Assembly: GCA_050485745.1 (NCBI GenBank)
Contig: JBJHBY010000072.1
Coordinates: 1 to 14,610, forward strand
Direction: 5' to 3'
DNA: 14,610 nt
DNA from: JBJHBY01 sp050485745
GTDB lineage: Bacteria > Pseudomonadota > Gammaproteobacteria > Pseudomonadales > CAMLJR01
Shown: one piece after another, positions 1 through 6,930 of the stretch
How positions within the stretch are numbered: the first letter of the stretch is position 1
Layout of the letters: the number at the start of each line of letters is the position of its first letter
Position numbers and translations under genes: made by a program
The notes under the pieces: model-generated
Told to the model about the DNA's origin: nothing
The model's input: only the letters and a program-made list of their open reading frames with translations
Databases searched by the model: none

Positions 1-141
1 GCTTGAGCCGGATGTGCGTCAATGTCGGTCGAAGAGACAAGGTCATGGGCCATTACCGGGTCGCGGCGGCCATGTTAGAGCTTGTCCACCCTGATTGGCC
101 AGTCGCTGCAATGCCTGTGAACACGCCCTGGCGGAGCCGGT
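1..141. other. Unassigned sequence downstream of the metal exporter gene
   Basis: These bases follow the stop of the cation exporter gene on the minus strand. No frame shows a recognisable protein, no hairpin with a T-run is visible, and no RNA gene is apparent. A plus-strand frame stays open from the window edge to base 179, but its codons and residues look random and it runs into the exporter gene antisense. The stretch is best treated as intergenic, possibly with the end of a neighbouring transcript lying outside the window. Confidence 0.5.
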
Positions 142-1062
142 TCAGTTGGTGCCGAAGTCGACATCAAAATGCAGGGTGACCAGGGCGTCGGGGTAGCGAC
201 GCAGGATGCTGCGCTCAAACGACTCCCCCGCCGAATGGGCTTCCTCGAGGGACACGCCGGGCTCGAACACCAGCTCCATATCGATGAAATAACGCCCCCC
301 GGCATGGCGCGTGCGAATGTCATTGACCCCCCGGATCGGAGCCTGGGTGGCGGCCATGTCGCGCAGCTCCCGGTGCACTTCCCGCGGCAGGGCGCGGTCC
401 AGCAACTGGTGCACCGCCTGGCGGGCAATACCCGCTGCGCTGAACAGCATATACGCGGCGATCAGCAGGGCCAGCAGCGAGTCCAGCAGGGGCCAGCGCG
501 GCCCCGCCAGCAACACGCCGATACCACCAGCGGCCAGCAACACATCGGAGCGGTAATGCAGGGTGTCCGCCGCGATCAGCGACGAGCCGGTGCGTGCAAT
601 CACCGTGCGCTGGAACAGCACCAGTGCCACGGTCACGACGATGGCAGCCAGCATGAACAGCGTGGCCATCGGGCCGCCCGCGGCATCCGGCGCCGCCCCG
701 GTAAAACCGCGCCACAGGGCGTAGCCGGCGATGCCCAGCGCGCTGGCGGCAAGCACCAGGGCCTGGGTATAGGCGGCGAGGGGCTCGGCCTTGCCATGGC
801 CGTAGCGGTGGTTGCGGTCCGCCGGGCGGGTGGCATAGAACGCGGCCAGCAGGGTGAAGCCGGAGCTGGCCAGGTCCTTGAGGGCATCCGCCGCCAGAGC
901 GAGGATGCTGACCGCGCCGCTGGCCCACCAGGCGGCCAGCTTCAGTACCAGCAACAGGATCGCCGCAACCAGGGAGACGACACCGGCCAGGCGCAGCAGG
1001 CGCGCCCGCGACGCCGGTTCGGTGTCTTCCAGGGTGGCGGCCACGGCGCTAGACGCGCTCAA
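142..1062 (-). CDS. fieF: Cation diffusion facilitator family metal exporter, FieF-like
   Basis: Predicted inner-membrane divalent metal/proton antiporter that exports Fe(II), Zn(II) or similar ions. The protein is 306 residues, the usual FieF size. About six hydrophobic helices span residues 25-215, followed by a cytoplasmic metal-binding domain. The FieF transport site is intact: D59 and D63 in the motif AADALKD (TM2), and H169 and D173 in LHYRSD (TM5). The segment HRYGHGKAEPLAA and the cytoplasmic histidines H276 and H298 also match FieF. The first in-frame start is TTG at 1062, which overlaps the end of fadA by 14 bases. A GTG at 1044, just after the fadA stop, is an alternative. Neither has a convincing Shine-Dalgarno sequence, so translational coupling to fadA is likely. 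The family call is firm; which metal is exported cannot be read from the sequence. Confidence 0.9.
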   Translation of the reverse strand: MSASSAVAATLEDTEPASRARLLRLAGVVSLVAAILLLVLKLAAWWASGAVSILALAADALKDLASSGFTLLAAFYATRPADRNHRYGHGKAEPLAAYTQALVLAASALGIAGYALWRGFTGAAPDAAGGPMATLFMLAAIVVTVALVLFQRTVIARTGSSLIAADTLHYRSDVLLAAGGIGVLLAGPRWPLLDSLLALLIAAYMLFSAAGIARQAVHQLLDRALPREVHRELRDMAATQAPIRGVNDIRTRHAGGRYFIDMELVFEPGVSLEEAHSAGESFERSILRRYPDALVTLHFDVDFGTN

Positions 1063-2224
1063 TCACGGTACTGATGCCCTGCCCCATGCCAATGCACATG
1101 GTACCCAGGCCAACGCCGAGGTCGCGCTGTTCCATGATGTGCAGCAGCGTGGTGAGGATGCGCGTGCCGGAGCAGCCGAAGGGATGGCCAAGGGCAATGG
1201 CGCCGCCGTGCAGATTGACCTTGTCGTCGAGTACGTCCAGCAGTTCCAGGTCCTTCAGCACCGGCAGGGCCTGGGCAGCAAAGGCCTCGTTGAGCTCGAC
1301 ACAGTCGATGTCGGCCATGCCCATGCCGAGCTGCCTGAGCACCTTCTGCGTCGCGGGTACCGGGCCGTAACCCATGATCGAGGGGTCCACACCGACCACC
1401 GCCATGCCGCTGACCCGCGCCCGCGGCGTCAGACCCAGGGCCCGGGCGTGCGCGGCAGACATCACCAGCATCGCGGAGGCACCGTCCGCCACCTGCGAGC
1501 TGGTGCCGGCGGTGACCGTGCCGTTGCGGGGATCAAAGGCCGGCGGCAGAGCCGCCAGGGCTTCCAGGGTGGTGTCGCCGCGCACGGTGGTATCCGCCGT
1601 GACGCGGATGCGCCGGCCGGCCTCGTCATGCCCCTCGATGGGCACGATCTCGCCTTCGAAGCCGCCCTCCTGCTGCGCCTTGAAGGCGCGCTGCTGGGAG
1701 CGCAGCCCGAAGCGGTCCTGCTGTTCGCGATCGATGCCGTGCAACATGGCCAGGGCCTCGGCGGTCAGCCCCATCATGCCGGCGGCGCGGGCGACGTGCT
1801 TGCTCGCCCGCGGGTTCGGGTCGATGCCGTGATCCATCGGCAGGTGGCCCATGTGCTCGACGCCACCCACCAGATAGAGCTCGCCACAGCCGGCCATGAT
1901 CGCCTGCGCCGCGCTGTGCAGGGCGGACATCGAGGAGCCGCACAGCCGGCTCACGGTCTGTGCCGGCACGCTGTGGGGAATCGGCGTCAGCAACGCCATC
2001 ATCCGCGCCACGTTCCAGCCCTGCTCTTTGGTCTGGTTGACGCAGCCCCAGATCACATCGTCGATGGTGGCCGGGTCGACCTGGGGGTTGCGCGCCAGCA
2101 GCGCGTTGACCAGGTCGGCGGACAGATCCTCGGCACGGACATTGCGGAACACGCCGTTCTTCGAGCGCGCCATCGGCGTGCGCGCGCAGTCGACGATCAC
2201 TACGTCTCTGTCTTGAAGTTTCAT
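1049..2224 (-). CDS. fadA: 3-ketoacyl-CoA thiolase FadA (beta-oxidation complex beta subunit)
   Basis: Catalyses the last step of fatty-acid beta-oxidation: CoA-dependent cleavage of 3-ketoacyl-CoA to acetyl-CoA and a shortened acyl-CoA. It acts in the cytoplasm in an alpha2beta2 complex with FadB. The protein is 391 residues, near the 387 of E. coli FadA. The nucleophilic cysteine is C95 in SRLCGSSMSALH. The NEAFA motif is at 312-316, H347 lies in GAIALGHPFGCSG, and the second catalytic cysteine C377 lies in TMCIGMGQG. The ATG start overlaps the fadB stop as ATGA, which is classic translational coupling, and subunit order fadB-fadA is the usual one. No residue needed for catalysis is missing. 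Confidence 0.97.
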   Translation of the reverse strand: MKLQDRDVVIVDCARTPMARSKNGVFRNVRAEDLSADLVNALLARNPQVDPATIDDVIWGCVNQTKEQGWNVARMMALLTPIPHSVPAQTVSRLCGSSMSALHSAAQAIMAGCGELYLVGGVEHMGHLPMDHGIDPNPRASKHVARAAGMMGLTAEALAMLHGIDREQQDRFGLRSQQRAFKAQQEGGFEGEIVPIEGHDEAGRRIRVTADTTVRGDTTLEALAALPPAFDPRNGTVTAGTSSQVADGASAMLVMSAAHARALGLTPRARVSGMAVVGVDPSIMGYGPVPATQKVLRQLGMGMADIDCVELNEAFAAQALPVLKDLELLDVLDDKVNLHGGAIALGHPFGCSGTRILTTLLHIMEQRDLGVGLGTMCIGMGQGISTVIERV

Positions 2225-4413
2225 GCCCGGCCTCCCGTCTGCACGCCCTCGGTCGCGTCACCGACCTCGAAAAAGCGCCCGCCCCGCTGTGCCATCTGGC
2301 GCAACTGCGGGGTCGGTTCGTAGAGCTTGCCCAGCGCGGCGAAGCGATCCGCCAGTTCACAGAAGGCCGCGGCGCCCATCTGGTCGATGTAGCGCAGCGC
2401 GCCGCCGCGGAACAGCGGAAAACCAATGCCCATGGCCAGCCCCATATCCGCATCCCCCGGGGTGGCGACAATGCCCTCTTCCAGGCAGCGCACCGCCTCG
2501 ATGCACATCGGCACCATCAGCCGCGCCACGACTGTGTCTTCATCCGGCGTGTTGCCCGGTTTGGCGATGTGTTGCGCCAGCAGCGACAGGGCCTCGTCGT
2601 CCTCGCGCTTCTGCTCGCGGCCTTTCGCATCCTTGTCATAGCGATAGAAACCACGGCCGTTCTTCTGCCCGAACCGGTCTGCCTCGTACATCACCTCAAT
2701 CGGCCCCTTCGCGCTGAAGCGCATGCGATCGGGAAAGCCCTCGGCCATCACCTGCTGGGCGTGGTGGGCGGTGTCGATGCCGACCACGTCGAGCAACCAG
2801 GCGGGGCCCATGGGCCAGCCGAAGCGCTCCATGATGCGGTCGACCTCGCGAAAATCCGCGCCCTCCGCCAACAGCAGGCTGAAGCCGCCGAAATACGGAA
2901 ACAACACGCGGTTGACGTAAAAACCGGGGCAGTCGTTGACCACGATCGGCGTCTTGCCCATGCGCCGCGCCAGACGCACCACCCGTGCCACCGCGTCATC
3001 GCTGCTGGCGCTGCCACGGATCACTTCCACCAGGGGCATGCGGTGCACCGGGTTGAAGAAGTGCATGCCGCAGAATTGCCGCGGCCGCTTCAGGCCTGCG
3101 GCGAGGCGATCGATGGCGATGGTGCTGGTGTTGGAGCAGAGCACGGCATCGTCGGGCAGCAGGGCCTCGCACTCGGCCAGCACCTGCTGCTTGATCTTCT
3201 GGTTCTCGACCACCGCCTCGACCACCACCTGGGCGTCCTCGAAGCCCTGGTAGTCCAGGGTCGGGCGAATCCGCGCCAGGGTAGCGGCCATGTCCGCGGC
3301 GGCCATGCGTCCGCGCTCCACCCGCTTCGATAACAGCTTTCCGGCCTCGGTCATGCCCTGGTCCAGGCCGGCGGTGGCGATATCCTTCATCAGCACCGCC
3401 ACGCCCTTGCTGGCCGCCTGGTAGGCAATGCCGCCACCCATGATGCCCGCGCCCAGTACGCCGATCCGTTCGATGGCGTCGACCTGCTGCTCGAACTGCC
3501 GGTTGCGGCGCGACAACGCCTGGTCGTTGAGAAACAGGCCGACCAGGGCGTCGCTCTGGGGTGTCTTCGCCAGTTTGACGAACTGCGCGGCCTCCACCGC
3601 CAGGGCCTCGGCGCGCGCCAGGCCGGCGCTTTTTTCCATCGACTTCGCGGCGGTGATGGGCGCGGGCATATGGCGCCCGGCCTGGGCCGCGACCAGAGCC
3701 TTGCCGGTGGTGAAGGCCATCAGCCGTTCGATGTCGTTGAGCTGCACCGGGGACTGCTTCTCGCGGCGCCGGGCGGCGACGTCGAACACGCCATTGATGC
3801 AGTCGCGCAGCAACTGCAGGGCGGATTCACGCAGTTCATCCGCGGCCACTACCGCGTCCACCGCGCCATCGCGCAGGGCCGCACTGGCGGATTTCTCGTT
3901 GCCCGCGGCAATCCATTCCACCGCGTTGTCGACGCCAATCAAGCGCGGCAGGCGCACGGTGCCACCGAAGCCGGGGTTGATGCCCAGCTTGACCTCGGGC
4001 AGGCCGACCTTGGCATCGCTGGCCATGACCCGGTAGTCGGTCGCCAGGCACATCTCGAAGCCGCCGCCCAGGGCCTGGCCATTGATCGCGGTGACCGTGG
4101 CCGCGTGCAGATCCTCGACCGCGTCGAACACCGCCGCGGCCTCGCGCACCAGTGCCTGGAGTTCATCCTCGGGGCGTGCGAAATGCACCACGAATTCGGT
4201 GATGTCGGCGCCGACGATAAACGCTTCCTTGGCACTGGTAACCAGCACGCCGCGGAGGTCCGCCTGGGCGGACAGCGCGGACACCGCGTCGCGCAATTCC
4301 CCGAGGGTGTGCATATCGAACTTGTTGACCGATTCCCCCGCGCGATCGAAACAGAGTTCGGCGATGCCGGGTTCAATCAGGGTGACGCGAATGGCCTGGC
4401 CTGAGTAGATCAT
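2221..4413 (-). CDS. fadB: Multifunctional beta-oxidation protein FadB (enoyl-CoA hydratase / 3-hydroxyacyl-CoA dehydrogenase)
   Basis: Alpha subunit of the aerobic fatty-acid oxidation complex. It hydrates enoyl-CoA, oxidises the hydroxyacyl-CoA with NAD+ and passes the product to FadA. The protein is 730 residues (E. coli FadB is 729). The N-terminal crotonase domain (about 1-190) has the oxyanion-hole segment NGQALGGGFE and the catalytic glutamates E120 and E140. A linker leads to the NAD-binding dehydrogenase domain starting near 315, with GAGIMGGGIA at 321-330 and the catalytic histidine H451 in GMHFFNPVHRMP. C-terminal dehydrogenase repeats follow from about 500. The ATG start has a good ribosome site (GAGGGA, 7 bases upstream). 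This is the first gene of the fadB-fadA-exporter unit, and its leader carries short direct repeats listed separately. Confidence 0.97.
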   Translation of the reverse strand: MIYSGQAIRVTLIEPGIAELCFDRAGESVNKFDMHTLGELRDAVSALSAQADLRGVLVTSAKEAFIVGADITEFVVHFARPEDELQALVREAAAVFDAVEDLHAATVTAINGQALGGGFEMCLATDYRVMASDAKVGLPEVKLGINPGFGGTVRLPRLIGVDNAVEWIAAGNEKSASAALRDGAVDAVVAADELRESALQLLRDCINGVFDVAARRREKQSPVQLNDIERLMAFTTGKALVAAQAGRHMPAPITAAKSMEKSAGLARAEALAVEAAQFVKLAKTPQSDALVGLFLNDQALSRRNRQFEQQVDAIERIGVLGAGIMGGGIAYQAASKGVAVLMKDIATAGLDQGMTEAGKLLSKRVERGRMAAADMAATLARIRPTLDYQGFEDAQVVVEAVVENQKIKQQVLAECEALLPDDAVLCSNTSTIAIDRLAAGLKRPRQFCGMHFFNPVHRMPLVEVIRGSASSDDAVARVVRLARRMGKTPIVVNDCPGFYVNRVLFPYFGGFSLLLAEGADFREVDRIMERFGWPMGPAWLLDVVGIDTAHHAQQVMAEGFPDRMRFSAKGPIEVMYEADRFGQKNGRGFYRYDKDAKGREQKREDDEALSLLAQHIAKPGNTPDEDTVVARLMVPMCIEAVRCLEEGIVATPGDADMGLAMGIGFPLFRGGALRYIDQMGAAAFCELADRFAALGKLYEPTPQLRQMAQRGGRFFEVGDATEGVQTGGRA

Positions 4414-4438
4414 GAAGGGTTCCCTCTTCCGCGTCGGC

Positions 4439-4486
4439 TTCAGTGTCGGCTGGATTCAGTCTGTGCTGGTTTCAGTGTCGGTTGCG
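4439..4486. repeat. Three degenerate 16-bp tandem repeats in the fadB leader
   Basis: Three consecutive 16-base units begin at 4439, 4455 and 4471: TTCAGTGTCGGCTGGA, TTCAGTCTGTGCTGGT and TTCAGTGTCGGTTGCG (plus strand). A partial fourth unit, TTCCGCGTCGGC, sits at 4427-4438. All share a TTCAGT-like start and a TCGG or GTGC core. The array ends just before the fadB Shine-Dalgarno sequence, so it lies in the leader or proximal promoter of fadBA. It does not resemble the GAAAC-type palindrome of the fatty-acid regulator PsrA, nor an obvious FadR site. Function is unknown; regulator binding is inference. Confidence 0.55.
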
Positions 4487-4510
4487 GCGGTCCGTCGGGG
4501 CCGTTTCACA

Positions 4511-4545
4511 GCAAGCCATCCGGCGCAAGCCGCTCCAGCGCAAGA
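4511..4545. repeat. Spaced GCAAG motifs upstream of fadB
   Basis: The pentamer GCAAG starts at 4511, 4525 and 4540, that is at 14- and 15-base spacing. The first two copies extend to GCAAGCC and are followed by ATCCGGC and GCTCCAGC respectively, so the units are degenerate repeats (CTTGC on the coding strand of fadB). They lie about 100-135 bases upstream of the fadB start, in a plausible promoter position. No convincing -35/-10 pair could be placed next to them. Confidence 0.35.
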
Positions 4546-4610
4546 TAGCCCCATCCCGGCGCCGCTGACAACCGCACAGGGGTGGCGCTCCTGCGCAGTA
4601 GCGGAGTCGT

Positions 4611-4644
4611 ACCCGGTGTACGGTACCGGGTGTGCAGCACCGGG
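4611..4644 (-). terminator. Hairpin with two alternative pairings after the GH84 gene
   Basis: ACCCGGT at 4611-4617 is exactly complementary to ACCGGGT at 4625-4631 (7-bp stem, 7-base loop). The overlapping CCCGGTG at 4612-4618 is exactly complementary to CACCGGG at 4638-4644 (7-bp stem, 19-base loop). The two pairings exclude each other. The structure starts three bases beyond the glycosidase stop codon. There is no T-run after it, so it is at best a weak or Rho-assisted terminator, or an RNA-stability or attenuation element ahead of fadB. Confidence 0.35.
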
Positions 4645-4646
4645 CT

Positions 4647-5711
4647 TCAGTCGTTGAGACACTCCGGGTCGAAGGCGTAGTCACCGCACAACCAGTCGGC
4701 AACCTCCGCGCCCTCCGTCGAACCCAGGGCCCGGTACTCCCGCGCCAGGGTGTCGCGTTCAGAGGCCGCCATGGCGTCGAGTCCATCCCGGGCGAAGCGC
4801 AGCCGGTCGCGCTGGAACAACTGCCACAGGGCGTCGCCGCCGGCATCGAGCACCGCGGCCTGCCAGCTCGCCTCCGGATCATACGCCTCCCCCTGCCGGT
4901 ACAGATCCCCCAGTGTGCTCAGGGCAAGGCGGCTCAGCGCGGGCTGGTTCATCGGGTTGACCAGGTGACCGCCACACCACTGCGCCAGTTGCCAGGGCCG
5001 CTGCCGGTAGGGCCCCAGGGGCAGAAAGCGGCTGGTCTTGCGGCCATCGTTCACCGGGCAGTTGTCCCAGAGCATCGGGGCGCGCCCCAGGGCCGCGCTC
5101 GCGGCATCGATATCGGCCCGGGTGTAACCGGGGGAAATCACCAGGGGCCCCGTCCACAGCAGGTCCACCGCGCCGGGCAGGCCGACGCCAAGATCGCCCA
5201 GGTAGTGCGGCGGGCGCGGGCCGAACAGCTCATCCAGCACCGGATCAAAACTGTAGTAACTCGGGCACAGTGCATGACGCTGCGCCGTGCTGTGGGCGAG
5301 GATCAGCCCGGCCACCTCGAGTTGCGCCCGCGCCAGGTCAGCTCCCTCCCCCGGCATGTCATCGAACAGGATGCAGAGCAGACCCGGGGCGAGGCTGTTG
5401 ATCTGCGCCAGCTTGTTGCGCAGGGCCTGGCGCTGTTCCCCGTCCATGCCCTGTTGCAGGCCCCAGGGGGACAGGCCGACGCCGAACAGGATGCCGTGCT
5501 GCCGGCAATAGGCGGACAGGGCCCCGAGCGCTTCCAGCTCCGCGGGCGCAAACGGCTGCGCCCAGTCGCGGCGCAGCAGCCGCTCGCGCTTCGGTGCGTA
5601 CACATAGGTACCCAGCCCGACCCGGGCACAGTGCTCGATGGTGCGCCGGCGTTCCGCCGCGGGCCAGGGGCGCCCGTAAAAACCCTCGATCACCCCGCAG
5701 AGAAAGCTCAT
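4647..5711 (-). CDS. GH84-family beta-N-acetylglucosaminidase (O-GlcNAcase-like), cytoplasmic
   Basis: Predicted retaining hexosaminidase of glycoside hydrolase family 84, which removes beta-linked GlcNAc by substrate-assisted catalysis. The 354-residue protein is little more than the catalytic barrel. The family opening GVIEGFYGRPW is at residues 6-16. The catalytic aspartate pair is D117-D118 in ILFDDMP. A tyrosine pair follows at 152-153 (SYYSFDP). LWDNCPVND at 214-222 and VNPMNQP around N252 match the substrate-binding asparagines of the family. There is no signal peptide, because the motif lies only six residues from the start, and none of the C-terminal binding domains of secreted clostridial members. 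The chosen ATG overlaps the gcvT stop as ATGA; a longer GTG start at 5744 adds only 11 residues. The natural substrate (recycled sugar, glycoprotein or polysaccharide fragment) cannot be told from the sequence. Confidence 0.85.
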   Translation of the reverse strand: MSFLCGVIEGFYGRPWPAAERRRTIEHCARVGLGTYVYAPKRERLLRRDWAQPFAPAELEALGALSAYCRQHGILFGVGLSPWGLQQGMDGEQRQALRNKLAQINSLAPGLLCILFDDMPGEGADLARAQLEVAGLILAHSTAQRHALCPSYYSFDPVLDELFGPRPPHYLGDLGVGLPGAVDLLWTGPLVISPGYTRADIDAASAALGRAPMLWDNCPVNDGRKTSRFLPLGPYRQRPWQLAQWCGGHLVNPMNQPALSRLALSTLGDLYRQGEAYDPEASWQAAVLDAGGDALWQLFQRDRLRFARDGLDAMAASERDTLAREYRALGSTEGAEVADWLCGDYAFDPECLND

Positions 5712-6847
5712 GACGCGCGCCGCCGGTAACGCCCCTGGATCCACGGGCGCGCCAGCCGTTGCAGCGCGATGTTGCGGCCGCGCACCTGGGCAAACAGCGC
5801 GCCGGCGCAGGCCGCCGCATCCACATAGCCCATCGCCACCGGCGCGCCGACGCTGGGGCCGTAGCCGCCGCTGCTGATCTGCCCACAGCGGCGACCATCG
5901 GCATCGACGATCGGTGCACCCTCGCGCACCGGGGCGCGGCCCTCAGGCTGCAGCAGGCAGCGCAGGCGTGGGGCGCCGTCACGCAGCTGCGCAGCGATGA
6001 TGTCGCAGCCCGGGTAGCCCCCGGTGCGCTCCCCGCCGGGGCGCCGGGCCGGGCTGATGGACCAGGCCAGGGCGGCTTCCACCGCCGTGGTGTCGGCGTC
6101 GATATCGTGGCCGTGCAGGCACAGGCCCGCCTCCAGTCGCAGGGAGTCCCGCGCCCCAAGGCCGGCCATGGCGACCCGCTCATCGGCGAGCAGGCGCCGT
6201 GCCAGCTCGGTGGCCCGGGCAGCGGGAAGCGCCAGCTCGAAGCCGTCCTCACCGGTATAACCTGAACATGAAATAACGACTTCAACCCCATGAAAATCAA
6301 AGGAACTGACATCCATGAAGCAGAGTGCATCGAGGTGTCGATCCAGCCCCGGGAGCACGCCGCGGGCGGCCGGCCCCTGCAGGGCCAGCAGCGCCCGGTC
6401 CTCACGCAGGCCGACCTCGACGGTCGCGGGCAGGCCGGCGCGCAGGTGGGCGAGGTCCGCCGCCTTGTTCGCGGCATTGACCACCAGCAGAAAGTGCTCC
6501 GGCGCCAGGCGTGCCGCCATCAGGTCATCGATGATGCCGCCGCGCTCATTGGTCAGCAGGGCATAGCGTTGCTGGCCACAGGGCAGGCCGAGCAGGTCCA
6601 CCGGCATCAGGGCCTCGAGATGCCGCGCCGCATCGGGCCCGGATACCTCGATCTGCCCCATGTGGGACACATCGAACAGGCTGGCCGAGGCCCGGGTGTG
6701 CAGGTGCTCCTGCAGAATACCCGGGGCATACTGCACCGGCATGGCGTAGCCGGCGAAGGGCACCATACGCGCGCCAAGGGCCTGGTGCAGCTCATACAGC
6801 GGGGTACGGCGCAGTTCGCCAGGGTTCACAGGGGTGTCCGTGGGCAC
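5708..6847 (-). CDS. gcvT: Aminomethyltransferase GcvT (glycine cleavage T-protein) homologue
   Basis: T-protein transfers the aminomethyl carbon from lipoylated H-protein to tetrahydrofolate, giving methylene-THF and ammonia. The product is 379 residues (E. coli 364). Family motifs are present: PFAGYAMPVQY at 30-40, FDVSHMGQIEVSG at 58-70, GGIIDDL around the folate-contacting aspartate (D107/D108), SGYTGEDGFE at 195-204 and GLGARDSLRLEAG at 229-241, followed by the C-terminal barrel. These separate it from the iron-sulfur protein YgfZ. The start is taken as GTG at 6847, because GGAG lies 6 bases upstream and the homologous sequence begins just after; the frame stays open further upstream without similarity. 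No gcvH or gcvP is in the window. The gene is coupled to the GH84 gene by an ATGA overlap. An unusually AT-rich codon stretch lies near 6250-6315. Confidence 0.9.
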   Translation of the reverse strand: MPTDTPVNPGELRRTPLYELHQALGARMVPFAGYAMPVQYAPGILQEHLHTRASASLFDVSHMGQIEVSGPDAARHLEALMPVDLLGLPCGQQRYALLTNERGGIIDDLMAARLAPEHFLLVVNAANKAADLAHLRAGLPATVEVGLREDRALLALQGPAARGVLPGLDRHLDALCFMDVSSFDFHGVEVVISCSGYTGEDGFELALPAARATELARRLLADERVAMAGLGARDSLRLEAGLCLHGHDIDADTTAVEAALAWSISPARRPGGERTGGYPGCDIIAAQLRDGAPRLRCLLQPEGRAPVREGAPIVDADGRRCGQISSGGYGPSVGAPVAMGYVDAAACAGALFAQVRGRNIALQRLARPWIQGRYRRRAS

Positions 6848-6865
6848 GGCAATCTCCGCAGGCAG

Positions 6866-6889
6866 GGGGCCAAGGGGCCAAGGGGCAGA
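6866..6889. repeat. Short 8-bp tandem repeat ahead of gcvT
   Basis: GGGGCCAA occurs twice in tandem (6866-6873 and 6874-6881), followed by a partial third unit GGGGCAGA, in the 83-base gap between hrpB and gcvT. It lies about 20 bases upstream of the gcvT start. It may be a slippage product with no function. The same gap has a short CCGG/CCGG hairpin followed by TTTT (minus strand, about 6905-6924) that could be a very weak terminator for hrpB. Confidence 0.4.
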
Positions 6890-6930
6890 AAGCGGATGGT
6901 AGCAAAACCGGGCACGGCGCCGGGAGGGTC

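Noticed and set aside
3..179. Plus-strand frame open from the window edge
   Set aside because: It has no recognisable protein features, ordinary-looking codons only by chance, and runs antisense into the exporter gene.
854..2323. Long plus-strand open frame (489 codons) opposite fadA and the exporter gene
   Set aside because: It is the antisense shadow of two firmly identified minus-strand genes in GC-rich DNA. Its residues are repetitive His/Arg/Gly/Ala with no family features.
4456..4662. Small minus-strand frame of 68 codons between the GH84 gene and fadB
   Set aside because: It overlaps the GH84 stop and crosses the hairpin and both repeat arrays, with no similarity or good start; most likely non-coding.
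4632..5729. Plus-strand frame of 365 codons opposite the GH84 gene
   Set aside because: The minus strand carries clear GH84 motifs; the plus frame is a composition artefact.
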